From Tepidimonas fonticaldi (lineage in GTDB: Bacteria > Pseudomonadota > Gammaproteobacteria > Burkholderiales > Burkholderiaceae_C): a DNA stretch of 64,000 bases. Shown piece after piece: positions 42,219 through 52,900 of the stretch (positions are counted from its first letter, which is position 1; each line of letters opens with the position of its first letter). The notes beneath the pieces were generated by a model. It searched no databases and was not told where the DNA came from. It saw only the letters and a program-made list of their open reading frames with translations. The stretch spans positions 90,752 to 154,751 of the forward strand of contig NZ_VJOO01000005.1 of assembly GCF_007556755.1 (NCBI RefSeq). Reading direction: 5' to 3'. Position numbers and translations under genes: made by a program.

Positions 42219-42989
42219 TCACTGCGCGGCCCAGCCGCCGTCCATGTTCCAGGCCGCGCCGCGCACATTGTTGGCCGCCGGCGAGCAGAAAAACACCGCG
42301 AGTTCGCCCAGTTCCTCGGGCGTGGTGAACTGCATCGACGGTTCCTTCTCGCCCAGCAGCAGGCGCGTCGCCTCTTCGTTGCTGATGCCCAGGGCCGCGG
42401 CCTTGGCGTCCACCTGCTTTTGCACCAGCGGCGTCAGCACCCAGCCCGGGCAGATGGCATTGCAGGTGACGCCGGTGGTGGCCGTCTCCAGCGCCACGAC
42501 CTTGGTCAGCCCCACGATGCCGTGCTTGGCCGCCACGTAAGCGGACTTCTGCGCCGAGGCCACCAGGCCGTGCACCGAGGCGACGTTGATGATGCGCCCC
42601 CAGTTGGCCGCCTTCATGGCCGGCAGCGCCAGCCGCGTGGTGTGGAAGGCGCTGCTCAGGTTGATCGCGATGATGGCGTCCCAGCGCTCCGGCGGAAAGT
42701 CCTCGATCGCCGCCACGTGCTGGATGCCGGCGTTGTTGACCAGAATGTCCACGCGGCCGAAGCGCTCGGCGGCGGCCCGCATCATGTCCTCGATCTCCGC
42801 CGGCCGGCTCATGTCGGCGCCGTGGTAGAGCACGTCCACGCCCAGCGCGGCGATCTCCGCCTGCGCCCCGTCCACATCGCCAAAGCCGTTGAGGACGATG
42901 TTGGCCCCTTGGCGAGCCAGGGCCTTGGCAATGCCCAGCCCGATGCCGCTGGTGGATCCGGTGACGAGGGCCGTCTTGTGCTTCAGCAT
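42219..42989 (-). CDS. 3-hydroxybutyrate dehydrogenase, short-chain family
   Basis: A 256-residue NAD-dependent enzyme of the short-chain dehydrogenase family. Cofactor loop TGSTSGIGLGIA, NNAG motif (VNNAGIQHV), catalytic Ser-Tyr-Lys (NVASVHGLVAS, SAYVAAKHG). The residues HVAAIEDFP and CPGWVLTPLVQKQ are those of 3-hydroxybutyrate dehydrogenases (HbdH/BdhA), which oxidise hydroxybutyrate to acetoacetate during PHB use. ATG at 42989 begins MLKHKTALVTG. It is divergent from the hydrolase-relA pair. Confidence 0.9.
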   Translation of the reverse strand: MLKHKTALVTGSTSGIGLGIAKALARQGANIVLNGFGDVDGAQAEIAALGVDVLYHGADMSRPAEIEDMMRAAAERFGRVDILVNNAGIQHVAAIEDFPPERWDAIIAINLSSAFHTTRLALPAMKAANWGRIINVASVHGLVASAQKSAYVAAKHGIVGLTKVVALETATTGVTCNAICPGWVLTPLVQKQVDAKAAALGISNEEATRLLLGEKEPSMQFTTPEELGELAVFFCSPAANNVRGAAWNMDGGWAAQ

Positions 42990-43059
42990 GGTGCGCGCTC
43001 CAATTCCTTTACGATCTGGCGATCGACGTCGACGAAATCGCACGCATTATCAGCCACAC

Positions 43060-44043
43060 ATGCCCATGGAACCGACGCTGCATCACCTGGCCGTTCCTGG
43101 CCCCCGCGCTGCGCATGGCGAGCCCCGTCGCATCGCCTGGTGGGAGTGGAACGCCACCGGAGCCGCCCACCCCGCCCATGTCGTCGTGTGCGTGCACGGC
43201 CTGTCGCGCCAGGCGCGCGACTTCGATGTGCTGGCGCGGGCGCTGGCGCCCCACGCGGCCGTCGTGTGCGTGGATGTGGCCGGCCGCGGCCAGAGCGACT
43301 GGCTCGACGATCCGCTGGCCTACCAGATCCCGACCTACGTCAACGACCTGGCGGTTCTGCTGGCCCACCTGCGCCAGCGCCATGCCCAGGCGACCGGCAC
43401 CGCCGAGCCCTATGCGCTGCGCATCGACTGGGTGGGCACCAGCATGGGCGGGTTGATCGGCATGGCGCTGGCGTCGCAGCCCGCCATGGGCTTGCACCGG
43501 CTGGTCCTCAACGATGTCGGGCCGGTGATCGAGCCGGCCTCGCTGGAGCGCATCGCCCGCTATCTGGGCCAGCAGCCCGTCTATCCGAGCGAGCAGGCCG
43601 CGGCGGACGCGCTCTGGCAGGTGTCCAGCACCTTCGGCCCGCACACGCCCGAGCAGTGGCTGGCGCTGACGCGCCCGATGCTGCGGCCGGTGGCGGGGGG
43701 ATGGACGCTGCATTACGACCCCGCCATCGCGGTGCCGTTTCGTGCCCTTCTGGAGGCCCAGCGCGCGGCCCAGGCGGCCGACCCCGTTGCCGCAGCCCAG
43801 GCCCGCTCCGCCGCGCAGCAGGCGGGCGAGGCGGGCCTGTGGGCGATGTACGACGCCATCACCTGCCCCACGCTGCTGTTGCGCGGGGCCGAGTCGGACC
43901 TGCTGTCCCGCGCCACGGCCGTTGCCATGACACAGCGCGGCCCGCGCGCGCGGCTGGTGGAGTTTGCCGGGGTGGGCCACGCCCCGACGCTGGTGCAGGA
44001 GGACCAGGTGCGGGTCGTGCGGGACTTTCTGCTTGCGCCATGA
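43060..44043 (+). CDS. Alpha/beta-fold hydrolase
   Basis: A 327-residue hydrolase with HG oxyanion motif (VVCVHGLSRQARDFD), nucleophile elbow GTSMGG, an acid in LRGAESDLL and catalytic His in GVGHAPTL. It resembles lactonase/esterase-type enzymes of the alpha/beta superfamily. Its TGA overlaps the ATG of relA (ATGA), so the two are likely co-translated, which may only reflect compact packing. Substrate is unknown. ATG at 43060 and ATG at 43066 are both possible starts. Confidence 0.85.
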   Translation: MPMEPTLHHLAVPGPRAAHGEPRRIAWWEWNATGAAHPAHVVVCVHGLSRQARDFDVLARALAPHAAVVCVDVAGRGQSDWLDDPLAYQIPTYVNDLAVLLAHLRQRHAQATGTAEPYALRIDWVGTSMGGLIGMALASQPAMGLHRLVLNDVGPVIEPASLERIARYLGQQPVYPSEQAAADALWQVSSTFGPHTPEQWLALTRPMLRPVAGGWTLHYDPAIAVPFRALLEAQRAAQAADPVAAAQARSAAQQAGEAGLWAMYDAITCPTLLLRGAESDLLSRATAVAMTQRGPRARLVEFAGVGHAPTLVQEDQVRVVRDFLLAP

Positions 44044-46256
44044 TCAGCCGCCCCACCCACGAGGACGAAGCCCCCGGCACGGCCACGGCGATCACGGCCG
44101 CGCTCGCCACCCCCACCGACGGCGACGGCCGCGCCCTGCAGCGCGCCCGGGCGTTTGCCGAGCCCCTGCTCAGCGGCGAAGCGCTGGACACGGGCGAGCC
44201 CGTGCTCGACCACGCCGACGCCGTGGTCCAGATCCTGGGCCGCATCGGGGGCACGCCGGACTTGCAAGCCTGTGTGTACCTCGTCTACGCCAGTCCCTTT
44301 CTTGCGCGCCCGCGCGAGATGATCGCCAAGGCCTTCGGCGAGGCGTTCGCCGACGTCGCCATCGAGACCAACAAGCTCATCCAGTTGCAGCGCCAGGCGC
44401 GCCAGCGCAGCGCACCGGCCGACGCCGCCGCGTCGGCGCTGGATGCCGCGCAGACCGAAAACGTGCGCAAGATGCTGCTGGCCTTCTCGCGCGACCTGCG
44501 CGTGGTGCTGCTGCGGCTGGCCTCGCGCCTGCAGACGCTGCGCTACCACGCCGCCGTCAAGCGCCTGCCGGAGCGCTCGCTCGCCGCCGAGTCGCTGCAG
44601 GTGTTCGCGCCGCTGGCCAACCGCCTGGGCATCTGGCAGCTCAAGTGGGAGCTGGAGGATTTGGCCTTCCGCTTTCTGGAGCCGGACACCTACAAGCACA
44701 TCGCCCGGCTCCTCGACGAAAAGCGGGTCGAACGCGAGACACATGTCGAGCACGTCCGCCAGCGCCTGGAGCGCGAGCTGGCGGCCCTCGGCCTGTCCGC
44801 GCAGGTACAGGGCCGGCCCAAGCACATCTACAGCATCGTCAAGAAGATGCGCGGCAAGTCGCTCGATTTCGACCAGGTTTACGACCTGCGGGCGCTGCGG
44901 GTGATCGTCGAGACGGTGGACGACTGCTACCGGGTGCTGGCGTGGGTGCACGCGCATTTTTCGCCGGTGCCCGACGAGTTTGACGACTACATCGCCAAGC
45001 CCAAGCCCAATGGCTACCAGTCGCTGCACACCGTGGTGCGCGACGAGCAGGGGCGCGCCTTCGAGATCCAGATCCGCACGCGGGCCATGCACGAGCACGC
45101 CGAGCACGGCGTGGCGGCCCACTGGGCCTACAAGGAGGCCGGCACCAAGGGCTACGCGGGCGTGACCGCCGGGTCGTCCTACGACGCCAAGATCGCGGTG
45201 CTGCGCCAGCTGCTGGCGTGGCAGCGCGACTTGAGCGGCCTGTCGCACGGTCTGTTCGACGACAGCATCTACGTGCTCACGCCGCACGCGGCCATCGTCG
45301 AGCTGCCCAAAGGGGCCACGCCGGTCGATTTTGCCTACGCGGTGCACACCGATCTGGGCCACCGCTGCCGCGGCGCGCGCGTCGACGGGCAGATGGTGCC
45401 GCTGAACACCCCGCTGGCCAATGGCCAGACGGTGGAGATCGTCGCGGCCAAGGAGGGCGGGCCGTCGCGCGACTGGCTCAACCCCGAAGCGGGCTATCTG
45501 GTCAGTCACCGCGCCAAGGCCAAGGTGCGCGCCTGGTTCAACGCGCAGGCTGCGGCCGACAACATCGCGCGGGGCCGCGAGCAGGTCGAGCGGCTGCTGC
45601 AGCGCGAAGGCAAAACCGCCGTCAAGCTCGAAGACCTGGCCCTGGAGCTGGGGTTCGAGACCCCGGACGACCTGTTCGAAGCCGTGGGCAAGGAGGCGCT
45701 GACGCTGCGCGCCATCGAGCAGCTGCTCCACCGCGCCGAGCCGGCCCCGCCGCCCGACGAACTGGTGCTGAAAAAGGCGCGCAGCCAGCCCGGCGGGCGC
45801 CCCGGCGGTGTGCTGGTGGTGGGGGTGGGGTCCCTCATGACCACGCTGGCGCGCTGCTGCAAGCCTGCGCCGCCCGACGACATTCGCGGCTTCGTCACCC
45901 GAGGCAAGGGGGTGAGCGTGCACCGCGCCGACTGCCCCGACTTTTTGGCCCTGGCCCGCCGCCAGCCCGGCCGGGTGATCGAGGTGGAGTGGTCCGGCAG
46001 CGCCCCCGCAGGGCCCCATGCCCCCGTCTATGCGGTGGACGTGGGCGTGCAGGCCCAGGACCGCCAGGGCCTGCTGCGCGACATTTCCGAAGCCTTTGCG
46101 CGCGAGAAGATCAACGTCATCGGCGTGCAAACCCAATCCGTCAAAGGCGTGGCGTGGATGACATTTACCGTGGAGGTCAGCGATGCGACCCGCGTCAGCC
46201 GCGTGATGGCGGTGCTCACCGACGTGCCGGGGGTGCAAAAAGTCTGGCGCCGCTGA
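44040..46256 (+). CDS. relA: RelA-type (p)ppGpp synthetase
   Basis: A 738-residue RSH protein. The N-terminal HD hydrolase region is degenerate: where SpoT has HDxxED it reads YLVYASPFLA, so hydrolase activity is not expected. The synthetase domain reads VYDLRALRVIV and EFDDYIAKPKPNGYQSLHTVV, with the EXDD motif of mono-functional RelA. Then a TGS domain (YVLTPHAAIVELPKGATPVDFAY) and a C-terminal ACT domain (about 665-735). It makes the alarmone on ribosomes with uncharged tRNA. The ATG overlaps the hydrolase stop. Confidence 0.94.
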   Translation: MISRPTHEDEAPGTATAITAALATPTDGDGRALQRARAFAEPLLSGEALDTGEPVLDHADAVVQILGRIGGTPDLQACVYLVYASPFLARPREMIAKAFGEAFADVAIETNKLIQLQRQARQRSAPADAAASALDAAQTENVRKMLLAFSRDLRVVLLRLASRLQTLRYHAAVKRLPERSLAAESLQVFAPLANRLGIWQLKWELEDLAFRFLEPDTYKHIARLLDEKRVERETHVEHVRQRLERELAALGLSAQVQGRPKHIYSIVKKMRGKSLDFDQVYDLRALRVIVETVDDCYRVLAWVHAHFSPVPDEFDDYIAKPKPNGYQSLHTVVRDEQGRAFEIQIRTRAMHEHAEHGVAAHWAYKEAGTKGYAGVTAGSSYDAKIAVLRQLLAWQRDLSGLSHGLFDDSIYVLTPHAAIVELPKGATPVDFAYAVHTDLGHRCRGARVDGQMVPLNTPLANGQTVEIVAAKEGGPSRDWLNPEAGYLVSHRAKAKVRAWFNAQAAADNIARGREQVERLLQREGKTAVKLEDLALELGFETPDDLFEAVGKEALTLRAIEQLLHRAEPAPPPDELVLKKARSQPGGRPGGVLVVGVGSLMTTLARCCKPAPPDDIRGFVTRGKGVSVHRADCPDFLALARRQPGRVIEVEWSGSAPAGPHAPVYAVDVGVQAQDRQGLLRDISEAFAREKINVIGVQTQSVKGVAWMTFTVEVSDATRVSRVMAVLTDVPGVQKVWRR

Positions 46257-46279
46257 CGGCGATCGGCCCGTTTTTCTGC

Positions 46280-46285
46280 TATAGT
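46280..46285 (+). promoter_or_regulatory. -10 box of tRNA-Val
   Basis: TATAGT 38 bases upstream of the tRNA 5' end, in the gap after relA. The -35 region lies in the last bases of relA and is a poor match. Confidence 0.5.
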
Positions 46286-46323
46286 CTCGGTTCTGTCGAC
46301 GCACCGATGTGCTAGACGCGACA

Positions 46324-46399
46324 GGCGCGTAGCTCAGCTGGTTAGAGCACCACCTTGACATGGTGGGGGTCGTTGGTTCGAGTCCAATCGCGCCTACCA
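46324..46399 (+). tRNA. tRNA-Val(GAC)
   Basis: A 76-base tRNA with encoded CCA. Acceptor stem GGCGCGT/ATGCGCC-type pairing (the 3' arm reads CGCGCCT), D-arm AGCTCAGCTGGTTAGAGC, anticodon stem CCACC/GGTGG around TTGACAT giving anticodon GAC, and T-arm GTTGGTTCGAGTCCAAT. Confidence 0.96.
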
Positions 46400-46413
46400 A
46401 ACACCAACAGCAC

Positions 46414-46448
46414 AAAGGCCCGGAGTCACCTCCGGGCCTTTGTTTTTT
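46414..46448 (+). terminator. Terminator of tRNA-Val
   Basis: A perfect 12-bp stem, AAAGGCCCGGAG with CTCCGGGCCTTT, four-base loop TCAC, followed by GTTTTTT. It would also end transcription of the convergent c-di-GMP gene. Confidence 0.93.
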
Positions 46449-46472
46449 GTGCCGGGTGTTGTTTGTGCCCGG

Positions 46473-49400
46473 TCAGGGGCGGGCGTTGGCGCGGGCGAAT
46501 GCCACAAAGGCGTCCGCCTCCAGCGGCCGGCTGTACAGAAAGCCCTGGATTTCGTCGCATCCGCAGGCTTGCAGATGCGCGCGCTGCTCGTCCGTTTCCA
46601 CCCCTTCGGCGATGGCCGTCATGCCCAGGGCGTGCGCCATGTCCACCATCGTCCGGACCAGCCGGCGCGCCATCTCGTCGTGGGCGATGTCGCGGACGAA
46701 CGAGCGGTCGATCTTCAGCTTGTTGACCGAGAAATCGCGCAGATAGCTCAGCGACGAGTACCCCGTGCCGAAGTCGTCGATCGACAGGCGAAAGCCCGCG
46801 TCGTGCAGGCGCTGCAGCGTCTTGCCCGCGGCCACTGGGTCGCGCAAGGCGACCGCCTCGGTCAGTTCGATCTCGATGCGCTCGGGCGGCACGCCCGCGT
46901 CGCGCGCCATGGTGCACAGCTCATCGACCAGCTCGGTCTGCGCAAACTGCACCGCCGATACGTTGATGGCCAGGGTGATGGGGGGCAAGCCGGCTTCGTC
47001 CCAGGCGCGCACCGTCCGCAGCGCCTGCCGCTGCACCCACCGGCCGATGGGCACGATGCTGCCCGTCTGTTCCGCCAATGGAATGAATTCCGCCGGCGAC
47101 ACCGCCCCCCATTTGGGGTGCTGCCAGCGCAACAGGGCCTCGGCCCCGGTGAGGCGGCCGTCGCGCAGCGCCATCTGGGGCTGAAACACCAAAAACAGCT
47201 CGTTGGCCGCAATCGCGCCCTTGAGGGCCGCTGCCAGTTCGAGCGAGCGCTGGGTGTTGGCCTGCAGATCCGGCGAGAAGAAGCGCAGGCCGTTGCGGCC
47301 CTCCTGCTTCATGCGGAACATGGCGCTTTCCGCGGCGGATACCAGGGCCGTGGCGCTGTCCGCATCGGCCGGAAAGACCGCGATGCCGACCGAGGCCCCG
47401 ACCGAGAGCAGGTTGTCGCGCACGGTCAGCGGCGCCTGCACGGCCTGCAGGGCGGCGCGCGCCGACAGGGCCACCGCACTTTGCGGTGCGCGCGGCATCA
47501 ACGCGACGAAGGAGTCACCCGCGTAGCGCGCCAGGGCCGTGTCGGGGCCGAGTGCCTCGCGCAGGCGGTGCGCGGTCTCCACCAGCAGCTCGTCACCCAC
47601 CGGGTGGCCCAGGGATTCGTTGACCACTTTGAAGTTGTCCAGGTTGAACCACAGCAGCGACAGCGGCTCGCCACGGCTGCGTGCCAGGTGCACCTCGCTG
47701 TGCAGCCGCTCCTCGAAGGCCTTCTTGTTCATCAAACCCGTCAACGGGTCGAAGTCGGACAGGTTGCGGATGCGTTGCTCGACCTCGCGCCGCAGGCTCA
47801 CGTCCTCCATGTGCGCGACGTAGTGGGTGAGCTGCCCGGACTCGTCGCGAATCGGGTAGATGGCAGCCTTTTCGAAATAGATGCCGCCGTCTTTGCGCCG
47901 GTTGATGAATTCGCCTTCCCACGGCTGGCCACGCTCCAGTGTCTGCCACAGCCCGGCGTAGGTCTCGGGCGGGGTCTGGCCCGACTGAAACAGCCGGGGA
48001 TTGGCGCCGATCACCTCGGCCGCCTCGTAGCCGCTGACCTGGGTGAATGCGCGGTTGACGTACTGGATCGCCCCATGGGTGTCGGTGATCAGCACGGGGT
48101 AGGGGCTTTGCTCCAGTGCCTGCGACAGGCGCAGAATGAGCGCCTGCTGGCGCCGTTGGGTCACCAGCGACCACAGGGTGTCGGCCAGCCGCTGCAGCAG
48201 CTCGACGTCGGCGTCGGTGTAGTCCTCGGGCTTGTTGCCCACGCCCATCAGCAGTTCCACACGGTCGCCCCGCACCACGGGCAGGCTCACCAGCCGCTGC
48301 AGCGGCGCATGGCCCGGGGGCAGGCCGCGCCGCTCCGGTGCCTGCGCATAGTCGTTGAAAACGACGGCGCGGCGCTGCCGCAAGGCCTCCGCCCAGATGC
48401 CGGCGCGGCTGACGGGGTAGTGCCGGTCGTAGGTGGCGGTGCAGTAGTTTTGCAGTGTGCTCGACGACCAGGACACCAGTTCGATGGTGTCCTGGTCCTC
48501 GTGGACCAGGTGGACGAACCCGATCACGCTGCCCGTCAGCCGCTCCGCGTGCTCCACGCCGCGGCGAAAAAACTCGCTTTCCTGCTCCCGATCGACATGG
48601 TCGCGCAGGTCCAGGATGGCGGCGTTCAGCCGGGCTTCGCGCTCGATGCGCTGCTCGTTGTGCACGGTTTCGGTGACGTCCCGCGACAGTACCAAAAAGG
48701 TGGGCTCCCGCCGGTCCGGCGGGCCGCTGGGTGGCTTCAGGACCACCGACAGCTCGAAAAACCGCGGCCCCTGCGGCAGCGGCAGGCGGATCCGCCGCCC
48801 GCGCGAAATCCCGGTGCGGCGCGCCTCGTCCATCGCGGCAAAGCACTGCTGTGCGGCGTCTGGTGGCATGACCGCCTGCAGATTGCGGCCCAGCAACTCG
48901 CTCGGCGGGGCCGTGAGTGCATGGCGTTCCCGCGCATGGATGGCCAGATAGACGCCCCGGGCGTCCATCTCGAACAGCAGATCGGGCAAGGTGCTGATCG
49001 TGGCTTGCAACTCGGATTGTGATCGTTGCAGCGCCAGATACGGCTGCGCGATGGTGGAGGCGAACAGCCCGCGGTACAAAAAGCCGTAGGCGACGATCTT
49101 GTAGACATGCCCCAGCAGGTTGTAGACGTCCGTGGCCAGGGCGTAGAGCGTGAAGAAATACTCGCTCATCGCCATGGCCAAGGCGGCCAGCGCCAGATTC
49201 CACACCGTGGGGGTGGGGCCCGTCGACGAGCGGGCGAGCCAGCCCAGGCCAGCAAGGACGTAGAGCGCGATCAACGCGTATTCGTACCCCACCTTGAAAG
49301 GCGTCAGCCCGCTGCCCGCCACATAGGTCGCGGGCAGGCGGTCGCCGTGAAAGAGGAACACATAGCTCAGCCCGATGGCCAGTGCCACGCACGCCACCAG

Positions 49401-49853
49401 CAGCGCGTGCCGGGGCAGGCGCAGAAGCCGCGCGTCCCATCGCGCGGGCCAGAACACCACGAACAACAGCACCCCGGCGGCCAGCGTGCGCGCCGCCAGC
49501 CAGAAGTTGATCGCCTTTTCGACCGTGTTGGGGGTCAAAAAGTCGGGCATGCCGTGGTAGGACAGGGTGTGCCCGATGTCCAGCAGCGCCACACCCAAAA
49601 ACCCCACGCCCAGCACCAGCGTCCGGCCGTCCGATCGGTAGGGGTGGGTCTCCCAGGTGATGCCGAAGATCATCACCGCAATTGCCACCGCCACCATTTC
49701 GAGGAGGGTGTGCAGCGGAACGTAGCCTGCCAAACCCTCGGCCTGCGGGGGCGGGGGCAAGAGTTGCGCCAGACCTACACCCAGCAACAGGGCGATGAGC
49801 CACAGCACGAAGGCCCTGAAGCCCGGTGCGCGCGCAATGGAAAAAGTGACCAT
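46473..49853 (-). CDS. MASE3-PAS-GAF-PAS-GGDEF(degenerate)-EAL protein, likely c-di-GMP phosphodiesterase
   Basis: A protein of about 1126 residues. N-terminal MASE3-type membrane sensor with about seven helices (ITWETHPYRSDGR, LDIGHTLSYHGMPDF), a PAS domain (about 260-380), a GAF domain (about 410-560), a PAS/PAC region (about 570-690), GGDEF (about 700-860) and EAL (about 870-1120). The GGDEF motif reads AGDSF and no RxxD inhibitory site precedes it, so cyclase activity is unlikely. The EAL part keeps EALLRW, IDDFGTGYSSL, the NVS, KIDRSF and AEGVE residues, so it should cut c-di-GMP. ATG at 49853 opens the first helix. Divergent from a second GGDEF-EAL gene. Confidence 0.9.
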   Translation of the reverse strand: MVTFSIARAPGFRAFVLWLIALLLGVGLAQLLPPPPQAEGLAGYVPLHTLLEMVAVAIAVMIFGITWETHPYRSDGRTLVLGVGFLGVALLDIGHTLSYHGMPDFLTPNTVEKAINFWLAARTLAAGVLLFVVFWPARWDARLLRLPRHALLVACVALAIGLSYVFLFHGDRLPATYVAGSGLTPFKVGYEYALIALYVLAGLGWLARSSTGPTPTVWNLALAALAMAMSEYFFTLYALATDVYNLLGHVYKIVAYGFLYRGLFASTIAQPYLALQRSQSELQATISTLPDLLFEMDARGVYLAIHARERHALTAPPSELLGRNLQAVMPPDAAQQCFAAMDEARRTGISRGRRIRLPLPQGPRFFELSVVLKPPSGPPDRREPTFLVLSRDVTETVHNEQRIEREARLNAAILDLRDHVDREQESEFFRRGVEHAERLTGSVIGFVHLVHEDQDTIELVSWSSSTLQNYCTATYDRHYPVSRAGIWAEALRQRRAVVFNDYAQAPERRGLPPGHAPLQRLVSLPVVRGDRVELLMGVGNKPEDYTDADVELLQRLADTLWSLVTQRRQQALILRLSQALEQSPYPVLITDTHGAIQYVNRAFTQVSGYEAAEVIGANPRLFQSGQTPPETYAGLWQTLERGQPWEGEFINRRKDGGIYFEKAAIYPIRDESGQLTHYVAHMEDVSLRREVEQRIRNLSDFDPLTGLMNKKAFEERLHSEVHLARSRGEPLSLLWFNLDNFKVVNESLGHPVGDELLVETAHRLREALGPDTALARYAGDSFVALMPRAPQSAVALSARAALQAVQAPLTVRDNLLSVGASVGIAVFPADADSATALVSAAESAMFRMKQEGRNGLRFFSPDLQANTQRSLELAAALKGAIAANELFLVFQPQMALRDGRLTGAEALLRWQHPKWGAVSPAEFIPLAEQTGSIVPIGRWVQRQALRTVRAWDEAGLPPITLAINVSAVQFAQTELVDELCTMARDAGVPPERIEIELTEAVALRDPVAAGKTLQRLHDAGFRLSIDDFGTGYSSLSYLRDFSVNKLKIDRSFVRDIAHDEMARRLVRTMVDMAHALGMTAIAEGVETDEQRAHLQACGCDEIQGFLYSRPLEADAFVAFARANARP

Positions 49854-49979
49854 GAGGGTTGGGCGGAGCGTACCCACGGCGCAAAGCGCCCATACGAACC
49901 GCTGGCAAGCGTACCACGGGGCCATGCCACGCACGGGGCCGCAGCGGACGAGCGCGTGCTATCGTTGCGGCATTGCACC

Positions 49980-52900
49980 ATGGACCCGCTGCGCTCGCCG
50001 ACCCCCTGGCTGCGCTTCCTGCTGATGCTGGGCGCGCTGATGTTGGCATGGCCCGCGCACGCGCAGACCCTGCGCGTGGGCCTGTACGAGAATGAGCCCA
50101 AGCTCTTCACCTCGCCGCACGGCGAGGCCAGCGGAATTTTCCCGGACCTGCTGCGGGCCATGGCGGCCCAGGAGGGGTGGACCCTGCAGTTCGTCCGCTG
50201 CGAATGGAGCGACTGCCTGGCGCAGTTGGAGCGCGGCGATCTGGATTTGATGCCCGACATGGCGCAAACCGATGAGCGGCTGCGGCGGTTTGCCTTCCAC
50301 CAAACGCCGGCGTTGCAGAGCTGGTCACAGCTCTACCGGCGTCCGGGCTTGGCCGTCAATACGGTGCTGGACGTGCAGGGTCTGCGCATCGCGGTGCTGC
50401 GCGACAGTGTGCAGGAATCGACCTTGCGCGCGATGTTGAGCGGCTTCGGCATCCAGGCCGAGCTGGTGCCCGTCGCGTCGTTTGCCCAAGCCTTTCAAGC
50501 GGTGGCGGATGGGCGCGCGGATCTGGCCGCGGTCAATCACTTTTTTGGCGGCTACCAGTCGGGGCGGTATGGGCTGGTCATCACGCCGATCATGTGGAAC
50601 CCGTCCAAGCTCTTCATCGCCGCGCCCAAAGGGCGCCACACGGCGGTGTTGGAGGCCATCGACCGGCGGCTGCGCGCTTGGCAGGCCGACGACCGATCGC
50701 CGTATTTCCAGGCGTTGCGGCGCTGGATCGGGCCACCCGCCGAGGCCGTGCTGCCCGACTGGGTGCCCAAGGCGCTGGCCGGTGCGGCAGCGCTGGGGGC
50801 GGGCCTGGGGGTGGCGGTGGTGTGGTTGCGCCGCCGGGTGCGCCGGGCGGTGGCCGACTTGCAGGCCGCGCACCACAACCTGCGGGCCACGCTGCAGGCG
50901 ATTCCCGATACCCTGTGCGAAATCGATGCCGAGGGCCGTTGCACCGCGGTGCACGCCGTGTCCCCCGGTGCGGAGGCGGTGCTCGGGCCGCAGTGGGTGG
51001 GGCGCTTCGTGCAGGATCTGCTGCTCCCCGACACGGCGCTGGAGTTTTTGGGGGCGGTGCGGCAAGCCCTGGAGGCGGGCGTCAGCCATGGCCATGTGCT
51101 CGCCGTGCAGACGCCGACGGGCCCGCGTTGGTTCGAGCTGTCCGTTGCCCGCAAGGCATCGGACGCGGGCAACCCCACCGCGCTGGTGTTGGCGCGCGAC
51201 ATCACCGATCGCCGCAACGCCGAGATGCGGGTGCACCACGTCTCGCGCCTGTACGCGGCGCTGGGGCAGGCCAACGAGGCGGTCATCCGCGCCGCCCACG
51301 CCGACCGCATGATCGCCGGGGTGTGCGAGGCCGCCGTGGCGGTGGGTGGACTGGCGCTGGCGTGGGTGGGCTGGATCGACCGCAGCACGCAAACCGTGCG
51401 GCCACAGGCGTGGTACGGCCTGGGCCAGGAGGTGCTGCGCCATCTGGTCCTGCCCCTGCAAGCGCAGGACCCGTCGCAACCCGCCGGCCCGGTGGCGCAT
51501 GCCGTGCAGACGGGGGCCCCCTACTGGTGCCAGGACTATCTGGCCGATCCGCGGCTCGCGCCCTGGCATGCCGTGGCCCAGGTGCACGGCTGGCGTTCGC
51601 TCGCAGCCATTCCCCTGCGCCGGGGCGACGGGGTGGAGGGCGTGCTGGTGCTCTACGCGCAGGCGATCAACGCCTTCGACGAGCAGACCCAGGTCTTGCT
51701 GCTGCGCATGGCCAGGGCGCTGGAATACGGGTTGGACAAGCTCGCGCGGGACGAGGAGCGCCGCCACCTGGTCGTGGAACTGCGCCGCAGCGAACAGCGC
51801 TACCGCCGCATCACCGAATCCATCCGGGACGTCATCTGGACCCTGGACCCGCAGACCATGCGCTTCACCTACGTCAGCCCCAGCGTCGAGCGGCTGCGCG
51901 GCTATACGCCGCAGGAGGTCATGGCGCAACCTTTCGATGCCGCGCTGCCGCCCGATGTGGCCAGCGAGCTGCGCGCGCAGATCCAGCGCGATCTGAGCGA
52001 CTTTCGGGCGGGGCGCCTGCGCCCGGAGGACGTCGTGGTCCGCGAGCTGCCCCAGCCGCGCAAAGACGGCTCGCTGGTCTGGACGGAGGTGGTCGTCAAC
52101 TACGTCGAAGATCCGCTGACCGGCGCGGTGGAGATCCATGGCGTCACGCGCGACATCAGCGAGCGCAAGGCCGCCCAGGCCCGCATCGAGCAACTCGCGC
52201 ACTTCGACCAACTGACCGGCCTGCCCAACCGCACGCAGTTGCACCAATTGCTCGAGCAGCACCTGGCGCTGGCGCAGCGCAACGCGCACGCGCTGGCGGT
52301 GGTGTTCGTCGATCTGGATCACTTCAAGACCATCAACGACTCCTTGGGCCACGAGGCGGGCGACCAGCTCCTGGTCCAGGTGGCGCAGCGCTTGCAGGGG
52401 GTGTGCCGGTCATCGGACATCGCCAGCCGCATGGGTGGGGACGAGTTCGTCGTCATCCTCGCCGAAACCGACGCGGCCGGGGCCACCCACTTCGCCCAGC
52501 GCCTCATCGAGGCGATGCGCGCGCCCGTGCACGTGGCGCACAGCGAGATCAGCGTCGGGCTCTCCATTGGCGTCGCCCTGTTCCCGGACGATGGAACCGA
52601 GGCCGATGTGCTGCTGCGCAAAGCCGACGCGGCCATGTACCAGGCCAAGGCGGCAGGGCGCAACGATTTTCGTTTCTTCACGCCGGAGCTGCAGGCGCGA
52701 TCCGATCGGCTGCTGGCGCTGTCCACGGCGCTGGCGCGCGCGGTGGAGCTGGAGCAAATGGTCGTGCATTACCAGCCGCTCGTGTCGCTGCGCACCGGCC
52801 GCGTGGTCGCGGCCGAGGCCCTGTTGCGCTGGCGCCACCCGGAGCTGGGCGATGTCTCGCCGGCGGAGTTCGTGCCGGTGGCCGAGAACACCGGACGCAT

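Noticed and set aside
44300..44420. SpoT-type hydrolase function for the RSH protein
   Set aside because: The HDxxED motif is missing and the synthetase domain has EXDD, so it is a RelA-type enzyme.
50325..52352. Long open frame of 675 codons on the minus strand within a GGDEF-EAL gene
   Set aside because: His/Arg/Gln-rich shadow frame with no recognisable motif. The plus-strand protein is clearly the real one.
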